Shown here: positions 42,399 through 53,700 of the stretch, piece after piece | Position numbering within the stretch: position 1 is the stretch's first letter | How the letters are laid out: each line of letters opens with the position of its first letter | From: Gracilaria domingensis | Lineage: Eukaryota > Rhodophyta > Florideophyceae > Gracilariales > Gracilariaceae | Direction of reading: 5' to 3' | Length of the DNA stretch: 64,000 nucleotides | Assembly (NCBI GenBank): GCA_022539475.1 | Contig: VCMS01000009.1 | Coordinates: 384,043-448,042 of the forward strand | Program-made: the position numbers and the translations under genes | The notes under the pieces: model-generated | The model's input: the letters and a program-made list of their open reading frames with translations, nothing else | Database searches by the model: none | Told to the model about the DNA's origin: nothing

Positions 42399-43283
42399 AT
42401 GATCGAGCAGAGAAGAGCTATTCAAAGCCTCCTCTCTGCGATGGAAATGCTGCAGTCAACGTTCGGACACATGCGATATTTCGAACTGGAAAACTATTTG
42501 GCCAGTAATGCAATCGATCATCGAATAGTCTTCTGGAATGCTGCATCGAAGCGTTGAAGATATGCTCTTCGCAGAACCATATGTACCTTCAACAGGCCAG
42601 TGATGCACAACCTTTAAACGACTCGAAACAAACAGGAGAGAGACTTTCTCTTGTACGAATCAGGAAAGTGCTCCTTCAGTTGGCAGGACAACAATTACTC
42701 CGCAGTGCAATTTGCATCAGCCATATATTCTCCGTCTCTCGGCGAATACTCATGTCTGTCGCCAACACATCGCATCTCATACGGTAAAATCTATTTCGGC
42801 AATGACTCGTTGGAAGGCCGTGATGAGGCTTATGAGCTTGTGGACCACCTTCACAAGTTCTGTGAGTCACGCCCTGAAGACGAATGCTTTTATATCAAAA
42901 GTGTGCGAACAAACTTTGATGGTAAGACGTGGATGACGATCGATAAAGGAACGGATGTAGTGAACGTGCGTCTGGAGTGGGTACGGGAATGGCCTGGACT
43001 GCCGTCGCTGCGAGAAATGGCACTGGCTGTTATGCGTGGCGACGAATATACGGAAGTGCTGAAAACCGGCATGGCTGTGGAGTTATCGCTTAGGTTTGCC
43101 AACTGCTATGGGTATGACGTTGAGGTGCCCATTGGTGAAAAGCAAAAACACTTGTTCTTGAACTGGAGCGCATTGCTGCTTTTTGGTTTGGTGGAGGCTG
43201 TTATGGAGCTGACTTCACCCAAGAATTCAGCAAATCGAACCCGCCTAGTTGAACTTGTTTCCACTCTATTCGATGGAAGGTAA
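42399..43283 (+). CDS. Unidentified gene, two open segments, model uncertain
   Basis: A first open segment runs from ATG at 42399 for 52 codons (MIEQRRAIQSLLSAMEMLQS and onward), with coding-like composition. A second runs from about 42618 to TAA at 43283 in another frame, about 220 codons; its parts include FSWQDNNYSAVQFA, EAYELVDHLHKFCESRPEDE, DGKTWMTIDKGTDVVNVRLE and LFLNWSALLLFGLVEAVMEL. A short intron with the acceptor AAACAG near 42635 could join them, but I found no fully consistent donor, so a frameshifted relic is equally possible. No family is recognised. It is the only + strand gene among the F-box paralogues. Confidence 0.4.
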
Positions 43284-43485
43284 CGCCGCCCCGTCGGGTG
43301 GTTGAGTCAACTTTGAATCATAAGAAGCTTTTGACTTTTCCTGCAGAGACGCCATGCATTGTATTTACGGAGCTTGGAAGGATAAGAGGGCGATACAATT
43401 CCTTTATGAAAACCTTTGGGGAACAGGGATAGTACATATACATAGGTAGATTCTACCGAAGGTACAGTACCATCGATTGTCTCCT

Positions 43486-44910
43486 TCACGTCTCCTGCAA
43501 CCATTGCTCGATCGTGCCGCGTACCCCCGTTGCACAAAGCCCATCGCGCTCCGCAAGACGACAAGCCGACAGCGCCTCCCGCAGCAGCGTTTCCCTCTGC
43601 AGAGCGTCCTCATTATGTTCCAGGCGCATCATCTGCATCCACACATACCACCGCGTCCCTAACAAAGCCGCCCGCCTCGCCAGCGCCTCCAGAGTTGCCG
43701 GTAGCGCGCGCACAAAAGAGCTACACACCAACTCATCCACCACTCCTACGCTGTCCACCGAGGCCGGTAGTGGGACGTGCTCAAACGCCAGGAACACTGG
43801 TGAGCTTACTGATAGTTTGCGTACGCCGCCTGAGGATGCAGCTTCTGCTACCAGTCGTGCCGCTACGTTTGCCATCGTCATCCCTTGTTCGCCGACGAAT
43901 TTATCAACCAGGACCTGCAGCTTTTCAACACGCCCGTCTGGGTTCACTGGAGAGATGATCTCACGAACAAATCGCTTCAGCAATGCGTCGTCGTCCTCTT
44001 GCAACGCGATTGCTTCGTTTGGTCCGTCCATCACTACTGTGAGCAAGCCTTCCTCAGCGCAAAGTTCCACCTCTCGTTGCTGAGCGCCCTCCGCAGCTTG
44101 TTGAATCCACTTGCTGATCCACGCAGTTTTCCAGCCGCCTTTTCTGTCGTCTGTTAGGCGCATAATCGAAGCATATGGTGGGCCGAACGGCGAACTACGT
44201 CGCTCCGTATGGACGCGAAATATATCATGCTGCTCTCTGACAAGCCGTTCATACATGAGAATAGACATACATATCTGGAGCTCGAATGCATACGTCATAT
44301 CTGCCTTTGTGCTCTTGAGCGTCAGACGCATCCACGAATCATACAAGCCAGCACGTGTCCCGTTGTCTACGCAGTTAAGCCGCAGCCTTTTTGGTCTACA
44401 TTTCTCCTTCAATAGGCTGTCCAATGTAGATGTATGCAGCGACGCGATTGATAATATCTCCACACGACGAGCCACCTCCTTCGGCACCGTCACGCCGCCC
44501 GGAACGTCCACAAACCACAGCTCCGTCAGCGCGGGGCATCCTTGTAGTAACGCCAACGCCAGCCGCAACTCCGAGCGACTCATTACGCCAAGTCTCAGCA
44601 CGCGTAAGGCGTTCATGCCCGACCTATCAGCGAAAAGCGTCAGCAGCGTGCCGTTTAAGACATCATCGGGCATCGCCGTCATTACGTCGTGTGGCACGCC
44701 CTCGACCAACACCAAGCTTGTCGTGCTCACGACATACATCATCCGGACTACTAACGTTGCAATCCTGTCACATGTCCTCAACATGTTTAACAGATCGCGC
44801 ACATTCTCTGCCTTCTGAGTGCCATCATCACGCAACAGAAGGCGTAGCACAAGCAGCAAAAGATTGTCGGGCAGGTCTAGAAGTCCCGTGTTTCCTGAAG
44901 ATGCCGACAT
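43486..44910 (-). CDS. F-box-like protein, paralogue 3
   Basis: 474 aa, intronless. F-box-like N-terminus GLLDLPDNLLLLVLRLLL, then NMLRTCDRIATLVVRMM. It shares with paralogues 1 and 2 the blocks LRVLRLGVMSRSELR, LTELWFVDVPGGVTVPKEVARR, GGWKTAWISKWIQ, EGLLTVVMDGPNEA, RFVREIISPVNPDGRVEKLQ and TGVRGTIEQWLQET, and is more divergent in the middle (about 215-260). Its 3' flank matches that of paralogue 2. Confidence 0.78.
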   Translation of the reverse strand: MSASSGNTGLLDLPDNLLLLVLRLLLRDDGTQKAENVRDLLNMLRTCDRIATLVVRMMYVVSTTSLVLVEGVPHDVMTAMPDDVLNGTLLTLFADRSGMNALRVLRLGVMSRSELRLALALLQGCPALTELWFVDVPGGVTVPKEVARRVEILSIASLHTSTLDSLLKEKCRPKRLRLNCVDNGTRAGLYDSWMRLTLKSTKADMTYAFELQICMSILMYERLVREQHDIFRVHTERRSSPFGPPYASIMRLTDDRKGGWKTAWISKWIQQAAEGAQQREVELCAEEGLLTVVMDGPNEAIALQEDDDALLKRFVREIISPVNPDGRVEKLQVLVDKFVGEQGMTMANVAARLVAEAASSGGVRKLSVSSPVFLAFEHVPLPASVDSVGVVDELVCSSFVRALPATLEALARRAALLGTRWYVWMQMMRLEHNEDALQRETLLREALSACRLAERDGLCATGVRGTIEQWLQET

Positions 44911-45269
44911 GATGTCTTCGCTTCACATAGTTTCGGTCATCAACATCATCGGCAGTGCTTTCATCGTCTCAGACGCTAGCCTTATATCCAAAATGGGTAC
45001 CATCGGCCCGCATGATGTAGCGATACGTGCCGTAACCGAAGGACTCCTTTGGAAAGAGAGATCAAGTTGTTCTGACTACAGTAGTTGAACACGATTTGTT
45101 CAGTGTTCTAGCCATGCCCTTAATACAGTGCTGGCCGTCCAGAGAAATTCATAGTTCGTGTGCTTTGGTGTCGTAGGCGTCGCCCGAGCAAGACGATCTT
45201 GTGCCGGCGAAACCGTTGCGGCACGTCTGGCGCGTTCCGGGCTGTTCCTGATGATCAACGTGATGATGT
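44911..45269. other. Intergenic, presumed promoter of F-box paralogue 3
   Basis: No coding feature recognised. Part of the block that is similar to the upstream side of paralogue 2 begins near its right end. Confidence 0.4.
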
Positions 45270-45584
45270 TCACGGTTCTTTTGGCAAAAGCTTGCGGAAA
45301 AAGCTCGTCGCTGACCCGTCTCGAAACCACCGCTTAACGCGCCGCGTACGCTTGTCTGTAGCGCCAAGCCCCGCCCCGCCCTCCGATACGTCGTTTCCGC
45401 ATGCGGCACAGCAGCCACTCCGGTTACGCTCGCCGCTTGCATCCGTTTGCCCGTCCTCTTCGCCACCAGCGAAAAGCAAAGCCGAAACACCTCGAAAGCA
45501 GCCTCCATGCGTGAGTGCCTCAGCCACACCACGTGCAACGAAGCCGTCGCCGCAGCTCCGCATCATCATTGCGCCTCGCATCAC
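45270..45584 (-). repeat. Duplicated block related to about 39190-39400; possible small gene or relic
   Basis: Read on the minus strand, this open frame has pieces such as GGAGLGATDKRTRRVKRWFRD. The corresponding segment near 39.2-39.4 kb gives a similar GNxVSEG... and VERWFRD run with different spacing. Both blocks lie just upstream of an F-box paralogue, so they belong to the duplicated unit. Whether it is a real protein or an old mobile fragment cannot be decided from the sequence. Confidence 0.4.
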
Positions 45585-47025
45585 ATCGTCGGACTCACGA
45601 TATCACCTGTTGATCATCTAAAAGACTTACTGAAATCTCATAGATGGCCACGTCGTTCCACAGGATCACGTGCGACGGTTTGAAAGTTCCATTCAACTCT
45701 GCCGCCAACGGCGCAGCATCATGCTGAGTACCGTCGTACTATACCTGTCGGTGGTTATATAATATATAATCACGATATCTGTGCGTATAGAGCGGCGCAA
45801 ACAGGCCTAATAATAAAATATGAATAACTAACGGCGTGACCACTAGTTAAAACGCGCATTGGGCAAACGCTATCGCTCGGGCCCACGGAAAACTGCAAAA
45901 GACGAAAAGATGGCTTAAAAACCTTTATGTTTTTAAACTTTGCTAATCGTTGGGCTCAGATAGTTGCCAAAACGTCTCTTGATTTACGACAAGAATAAAT
46001 TGTATCTCAAGCAGTTTATGTGTTGACGGCGAGACAAATCAACCTCCAGAGTGGTGCACTGTAATCCGGTGCATCCGGTGTACAACTTAATTTAACCATA
46101 GTACGAAAAATAGTTGTCAAAAACTTTGTGGGCCATTGCCATCAACCAAGTTATACACATCAGCGTAACACAACTTGAATAAATTTATTGCTTCTCCGCT
46201 CCGTCACACGCCGGGAGTCAAAAACTTTGCCTCTCACAGGCCTCTGTCTCGGTTTTGAACTCCCTTGACAAAAAACCAAAGAGCGTGACAAGTTTTTGTA
46301 ACGTTTGCATTTCACGGGTGTACTCCATCTTGGATCAATAAGTTTTAGCCATGAAAGTAATATACATCTTATCTATTACTTAACAAGCGTACACTTTTAC
46401 TTTGTCTCTACAGCACACCAACTCTTCAGAAAAAAAGCCAATCTTGGTGGGCTATAGTTGTGGCAGTTGTTTGTTTCTACTACTAGTGTGCTTGATATAC
46501 ATTCGCAAATTGTGGTACACTTCCAGCATTCTGCCTTAACTCTAGTGCCTAAAAACGGTTTTTTTTACATTTCTGGCTACAGTGTTTTACGTCAGTGTAC
46601 ATGTGGTCATAAAACTCTTTCCACTGCTTTTCACAGTGCCTAAGGGTGTCTGTGCAAACTTAAAGTACTCTACATCTCATTATTACATATATGCTTTTGC
46701 GCCATTGACCTCATCTTTGTATGAACTTAACGTTGTCTCCGAACTTGCTTTGCTCTTTACAGCAACCAGAAAAATAAACAAATTTTGTACAGAAAAGTCC
46801 AAAACACCCTTAAAAAGCATCCGTAGATGCAAAAAAAAATTGCTTTAAGAGAGTAAATGATTTTATCGTTTCTCATTTAAACCCGGTTTTACAACCAATA
46901 TTGTCAGTTTTGTCGACTCCTTGTCAACCAAGTTGACAGGTTAAGACAATTTCTTTGCAATGATTTCTAAAAACGTTTCATTTTGGTCACTGAAGGCTAT
47001 AGAGCAAAAAAACTGTACACAGAAA
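45585..47025. other. AT-rich stretch without a supported gene
   Basis: More AT-rich than its surroundings. Only short frames; the phrase AAAACTTTG recurs a few times. It ends at the retrotransposon LTR. Confidence 0.45.
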
Positions 47026-48595
47026 TGCACACGAGTGTTTTTCACACTCCGTTGACTTGTTAGTGGCTTCGACACCTCATGTTATGAGAAGCTACTGTAG
47101 TAGTGGCCTTACCTTGAGGTATGCCTGGGAAGGGTAGCGTTTCTGCACACGTGTGCTCCGGCGGCCCGATGCCGGGTGCGCCGTAGCCAGTCTGCCACGG
47201 TTTCACACGTGTAGGTTGTTGACCAGCAGCGCCGGATAGTTAGGTACTTCTTGATTGATATTTTCAAGTGCTGAATATAAGTGGCGGCACTTGGCGCCAC
47301 TGTACGGGAAGTAAACCTTAAGGAGGCTTCTGGCTCTGACTTTCTTGCCGCTTGTGAACGGTCTTCTTCCCTAATCGGGCAACCCGCCGCAATTCCGGGC
47401 TAGTCATCCGACTTCTACCACTGAGGAGCTCTAGACTGTCGTTACGCCATCTTTTGTGTTGTTTTATTGTTATTATATCCGTCATACGTCTCCTATCGCT
47501 CTGCCCTGTTATACCGGTTTGACCCACACATTGTCTGGGAATAATTCTCGATCTCGCGAGTGAGCGCATCGCTGCATGGCTCGTTAGTTGCCCGTTTTGC
47601 CCAACACCGTTGGTTTGGATATCTTCACTTGCTGTGGCTCGCCGGAACTACCCGCATTCTACGCCGATTCTACCCACCCAAACCTCCAGCTGTGTAGTGC
47701 AACCCATGAGCGGGGAAAAGACACCACGAAGACGTTCGGGATCTTCTTCTACTGAGGGCAACCAAGAGAACAGAGCCTCTCTGGAATGGCGCAACTAGCC
47801 GGGTGTAAGACCGGGACCAAACCGTCACGACGGGGCGTTGAGAGTTGAGCAGAGAAGGGTGACTCGCACGCGAGTGTAGTAGCCTCGAAGAGGGACGAAA
47901 CCACGGAGTGGGGAAAGGAAAAGATAGGAGAGAGAGAGGGGAAAAGAGAGGTACGGCGTATCGCCGGGGTATTCCCTATACAGGGTCGAACACGACATCA
48001 GATGGTTATAACACTCCCAAAGTTGGGTTCTGTGGAGACGCAGGGTGGATAGCCGCACCGTTACAACGGGGAGTCCCTCCGATAAAGAGTTGTGCACCGC
48101 CGAAGGCGAGAGTGGCTAGAGCCAAGATCCTTGAGGTAGGATCACCCTGGTTGGGGCACTTTACTGGTGCGACGGCGGCGACGCCGTCGCACTAAGTAGT
48201 GTTCTCACTAAAATTAATAAATAATATTAACTAAACTTCCCACTAATTGTGGCAACCGCCCACGTGTAGTGGCCAACCTCCGATCAGCTCCACCGTGTCC
48301 CACGTGTCCGAACCATCCCAATGGCAACCACTAGTAACTACTAGTCATATACTGGTGTGTACCAGGCAAACCCGTAAACGGGAAATATGACTAAGTCCAG
48401 TCAGAATACTCATAGATGAGCGTTGCACTACAGGCTGCACGCCCAGAACGAGGCTGCTCGGATTTGCACCCGGCCTGTGTCAGCCCTACCAGAGGGTTCT
48501 ACCACCGACCCTACCTCTATAGGGAGCGGGACTCGAACACCCTGTAGGTGCGCTTTCCGCAACGCGGCTCTTGTTTTCCCACTCGTGGGATTGCA
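47026..48595 (+). repeat. 5' LTR (interrupted by a 740-bp nested element)
   Basis: Matches 58927-59748 throughout, except for 47693-48432, which is an insertion. Without it and its 5-bp duplication the length is about 825 bp. Near the 3' end it contains GGGACTCGAACACC, the complement of a tRNA B-box-like sequence, which the other LTR also carries. Confidence 0.9.
47693..48432. mobile_element. 740-bp TG...CA element nested in the LTR (solo-LTR-like)
   Basis: Starts TGTAGTGCAAC and ends GTTGCACTACA, an 11-bp perfect terminal inverted repeat with TG/CA ends. It is flanked by AGCTG (47688-47692) and GGCTG (48433-48437), a one-mismatch 5-bp target duplication. The uninterrupted 3' LTR has a single GGCTG at this point. 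There is no coding capacity. Inside is a perfect 11-bp-arm hairpin at 48167-48192 and an AT-rich patch near 48210-48230. Ends and duplication size fit a solo LTR of another retrotransposon; a non-autonomous DNA element is the alternative. Confidence 0.8.
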
Positions 48596-48603
48596 CTACG
48601 AAC

Positions 48604-48616
48604 TGGTTTCTCGACC
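48604..48616 (+). other. Putative tRNA primer-binding site
   Basis: TGGTTTCTCGACC begins 8 bases after the 5' LTR. Its complement GGTCGAGAAACCA ends in CCA, as a tRNA 3' end would. Which tRNA is not known. Confidence 0.5.
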
Positions 48617-48764
48617 TAGAATCGGCTTTATTCGCCAACATCTGTTGGAGTTGGTTCGTTTGTTTGGACCCCATATAGTTGGGAATATCCGTTCTTACGG
48701 TTATTTCATTGTCCGTTTTCGGAAGTTGTTTTGGTTGCTAATTGGCCAACTGTGTCGGTGAACG

Positions 48765-50768
48765 ATGTCGTTCCGTCGCAGGAGTGGCGCGCCACGTGCG
48801 GCTTCTGTGCCCGGTTCGTCCGGCTTGCCGGCAAGTCTGCCTCCGCTACCGAAGGAAACCCTCGAGGTCCACGGTAATGGCGCTCCGAAACTGGCTTCCC
48901 GGGGCCTCCGTTCTGATAACGGGACCCCACCCACTCGCGGGCCAACTGAAACCGCACCTGCGGTTGATTCCACCGCAGCGGTTGACGTTATGTCGTCGTG
49001 GTCCGACGAGTACACCCTCCGCGAATTAGAGGCTCAGGTTCGCATCCTGCAGAACTCCTAAGTGGGCCTTATCCGGGATATTACGAAACTCCGGCAACAG
49101 CTCGATGAAGCCGGTGTCCGGGATGTTTCGAGCGACCTCCGTGTTTTACTGTCTGATGTCAACCAGTTTATGGAACACCGAAAGGTGTCGGCTGCCCTGC
49201 ACGACCAGGCTTCTGCACGCCTGGACCGCCTGGCTACCAGTCTGGAGACGGTCGAGCAAATCATCGTATCGGATGCTGTTGCACCGGGAGCCCCGGTTTC
49301 TGAGGGTTCTCAGCACTCGCGCCGTCCGCGGGATTGTCCGGCAAGGAAGAAGGTCAAGGTTGAGTCTGACTGGTCTTCTTCGTCCTCTTCAGAAGAGGAA
49401 GCCCAAAATGTGGGAACTTCATCCGACTCGTCGGACAGCCAGAACGATCGCTCTCGCCAGCGTGCTTCCCGTTCGCGGGCTACTAAAGCCCCTTCTGGTG
49501 TTGCACGAGGCCGTACGAAAGGACGGAGACGCCTTGGATTGAAGAAATTGAAGCCGATAAACCTACTGTATCGGAAGTTACTGTCGTACCGATATTATCG
49601 GCTGGAAGACACGACGCCACAGAGCACCCCACGTGGGACCGGCAAAGTGCGAAATCATCTCCGACAAATGGAGCTCACGCTAAAGCCCCACAAGTTCTCT
49701 GGGGAAGATCCAATTCTTGTCTTGGATTTTCTTGGCCGCTTCGTGGCCGAAGCCGATGTACTTCGGATGAGCGAGGCACAGGCCTACATTGCGCTGCCGT
49801 ACTTTATGACGGGCGTAGCCGAAGATCAATTCAATTCGGTCCGTGGGCCCTCTCGGGCCTCCGAAGGAAGAGTTACGTGATGGCCGGAAGCGGTACAATA
49901 TCTCCTGCGCTCTTACGCGACAGGCAATTCGAAACACGCTGTTATACTCCCGCTGCGAGACACGAAGCAACGAGCCGATGAGTCGGAAACCGTTTATTCT
50001 ACCCGCCTCAACAAGGCTTTCACCAGATGTGGCAACGTGTTCTCCGCAGCTGAGCGGTGTACGATATTGGTTGATGGCTTGGACCGATCAATTCGGACGT
50101 TGGTAGCCCGTTATCGGGAGAACAAACGCCGGATTACCTATCTGGAACTCGTACAATTTGCTGAGGGAGATGCAGCTCGCGCACGCGCTGGTGTCAAGAC
50201 GCGCACCCGCCGCCTCCTTCATGCAGAAGGCCGGGGCTCTTCTTTGCCTCTATCACGGGGTTCGGTTCAAGGGGATTATGACAACCTACACCTGTTACAG
50301 GCTGATGGTTAAATGCCGACTACGGAGTTGCCGTCAACGGCAGAGCCGTCTACTGTTGACGTAGACCCGGCTCTGTACATCCATCAACACGTTCCGGCGT
50401 TGCACGTGCCACACGCTGGTAGATATCGCAGTCAACGCCCTGGTTGGAGATATCCCTATCCTCCACGACAGGAGCGCCGTCAGCCGAATCCGGATCTCCT
50501 CCGGCCCCTTATTTGCCACACCTGTTACAGGCATGGACACATCGCTCCAAATTGTTTAGTGCTCATATGGGATATGGCGAAGATCGTGCCTCAATATGAG
50601 TCGTTGACGCCCGCCAAACGGGAACGCATTCTCGATAAATCGTACCTTCGTGCGAAGGCGGAAACTCAGCCTGGAAACCAGGAAACGGTGCCATCGAATG
50701 GTGGAACTGTAGCCGCTCCTGCGGAATCGAAAGCTCCGCAGATTGGCGGCGAAGCTCAGAAAAATTGA
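48765..50768 (+). pseudogene. Retrotransposon gag (capsid plus zinc knuckle), with in-frame stops
   Basis: One reading frame runs for 668 codons, broken only by stops at 49059 (TAA), 49878 (TGA) and 50310 (TAA), with no frameshift. The N-terminal part has a coiled-coil-like stretch (RDITKLRQQLDEAG) and a Ser-rich acidic linker. The capsid-like part holds LKPHKFSGEDPILVLDFLGR, and after the second stop WPEAVQYLLRSYATGN and TRLNKAFTRCGNVF. The C-terminal zinc knuckle CHTCYRHGHIAPNC fits C-X2-C-X4-H-X4-C. Confidence 0.85.
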
Positions 50769-53700
50769 GCATGGGAGCCTCCAGCAATGGAGAGACGCCC
50801 TCAGCGATGGGGTCTAGCGCGCCTGAGGCTGAGAAGCCTCGCTCTCCGGTCACAATCCTTTCGAGGAAGATGGCCATTACAGACGTGGACTCTGAGCACC
50901 TTGGTGTCTTACGTCGCCCGTGGATACGGTCTAAGAACAGCCGGTCCCGTTGTTTCCGACCAGTATATGGTTCGGCAGTTGTCCGTGCTCGATACAGGAA
51001 CTGGGCTAAACTTTTTGGTTGAGTCTATGATTCCGCCACACTTGCGGTCTCGCGTTCGTGCGGCGCCGCATATTGATATCGCGGATGCGAATAATCGGCC
51101 ACTCTCTACAGTGGGAGTGATAGATCTGCTTGTCAGGCTTGGCCACTACGTTGTGGAGCTCGATTTCTTGGTTTGTAAGCAACTCGCTGCGCCGGTTATA
51201 CTCGGATGTGACTTCTGTGACCGCTTCGTCGAATCAATTCAACCGCGGCGAAGAACCATCGAAGTGGAGGATGGGACCATTACACCGATCGTTCGGCGTC
51301 CCCTTCGACGGGCTTTGAAGAAACAAGTTCCCTTGTCTGCTGCGCAGGAGCCTGCCGCTGATTAACGGAAGTGTACGAAGCTCCGAGTTGCTCGGTCTAT
51401 TGGCATCCCGCCCGAATCGCAGGTCTGGGTTACTGTAACATCTCCACAATGTGCCATACAAACGGTGCAACCATTGCCAGCGTTGCAGGAGAAGCATCAG
51501 CTCGCTCTGGCTAGTGGGATTGTTTTCGTCGAACCCGAGAAGCCTTTTCAGGTGCTGGTTGAAAACTTCAGCCGTTTTCCTCAACGGTTGGTTAGGAGCC
51601 AAGTAATTGGATCATTGCTCCCGCACCCTGCGGTTATAGTGCCTACTCAGGTTTCTATGGCCGAAGTTCTCGGAGTCCTCGAAGCTGAAGAGGGGGAGGC
51701 GGAACGGAACAATTCCGAACCGAATCCTGGTCTGAAAAGTTCGTCGGAAGACGCTACGCCGACTTCGTCGGATGCGAAGGACCGCAGCCGGTCGAAGGAA
51801 GCAATGCCGACCTCGTCGGACAGTAATGATAAGGACCTGAGTGCTGTTGACACGGAGGATAAGGCAGTACAGGAACTGGAGTCTCTGGATTTTGAACACG
51901 TCCCAGAGACTCACCGCGATAAATTGCGGCACATGCTCGAAGATTTCACGCTCATTTGGGATGGCACACTGGGTAAGATTGGTATTACCGAACATCGGAT
52001 TGTTTTGCTACCGAATACTCGGCCCATTTTAGAGCACCCTTACAGGGCAGGACCGACAGCTCAAGAAGAAGAGAAAGCTCAAGTTTAGAAAATGTTCCGC
52101 GCTGCAGTTATCGAGCCGGCTCAGTCACCTTGGGCATCGCTGATGGTGCTCGCGCCCAAAGCTGATGGGTCTTGGTGATTTTGCATAGATTACCGCAAGC
52201 TAAACGCGGTTACGGTCAAGGATGTGTATCCTATCCCACGAATGGTTGAATGCATCGATCCATTGGGCGACGCGAAAGCTTTTGCAACCCTAGACGCAAA
52301 TTGGGGTTATGGTCAAGTTCCCGTGAGGGCTGAAGATCGTGACAAGACAGCCTTCGTTTGTCATGAAGGATCATACCGATTCAATCGGATGCCCTTTCGG
52401 TTAATGAACGCGCCAGCCAAATTTCAAGGTGCTGTGGACATTTTGCTTGCCCGCTTCAAGTGGAAGACTTGCCTGGCTTACCTGGACGACATCATTGTCT
52501 ACTCCGCTAACCTGGACGAGCACTTGACCCACGTACGGATGTGATGCGAATCCTACGCGATGCAGGCATTACACTCAAGCTAAAGAAGTGCGAGTTCTTC
52601 ACCGAGACCGTCAGGTATCTCGGCCACGTTATCCGTCCTTGAGGCTGTCGATAGATGAAGTCCGTGTGAAATCCCTCAAAGACGCTAAGCATCTGCGGAC
52701 GCAGACTGAACTCCGAACTTTTCTCGGCTTGTGTTATGTTTACCGCCGCTTCATACCGAACTTTGCGGACATTGCGGCCACGTTGAATGAGCTCCTCCGC
52801 AACGGACAGCCAGTCAACCTGAAAGAATTCGACGACCGCGAAGCTGCGGCTTTCTCGTTGCTCGTGGACGTGGTGACATCGCCACCTGTTTTATCCCTAC
52901 CTAGGGCTGGTTTGCCGTATGCAATATATACGGATGCGAGCGACTACCAAGTTGGCTGTGCCCTATTCCGGACCACCAAGGATAACGAGCGATTGCCAAT
53001 TGGGTATTGGTCAAGAAGCCTCAACGTTCACGAGAGGAATTACTCGGTATCCGAGAAGGAGTGATTGGCAGTTGTCTGGGCATTACAGACGCTGCGGCCC
53101 TATCTTATGGGAACTCGCTTCATTGTTCATACCGATCATTTGGCCTTACGCTGACTACTCTCTATAGCAGAGCCATCTGGTCGCTTGATGCGGTGGAGAC
53201 TTCGCTTGTCGGAATTCGACTTTGAAATCCGCTACAAGAAAGAACCTCTGAACACTCAGGCTGATGCACTGTCCGGCTTCGAAACAGCGGCCGAATCTGC
53301 GCCAGTCGATGACCTGGAAATACCGTGCTTCCTCGCGGAAGACGGCTCGAGCGATGCCGATGAAGATTCGGAAGGATGGGACATCTACGATGCTGTCTTA
53401 GCAGTGTCAGACACGCGCCCAGAATCGGGTTCTTTCGTACCGATCAAGCCGGAAGAACTCATCCGGGAGCAGCATACGGACCGTTTTTGTACGGAGATTC
53501 GTAGCCGTCTGAATGGCGGAGCACGACTGCCCTTCGTCGAGAACGACCAAAGATTTCTCATCCGAACTGTCGGACACAGGCCACAGACTGTGGTTCCGCA
53601 CTCACTTCAGTCACGGGTACTGCACCTGTTCCACTATGCAAGGCTCTCAGCCCACCCTGGTGGCAGGAAGTTGTACTACACCTTGGGAAAGGACTTCTAT

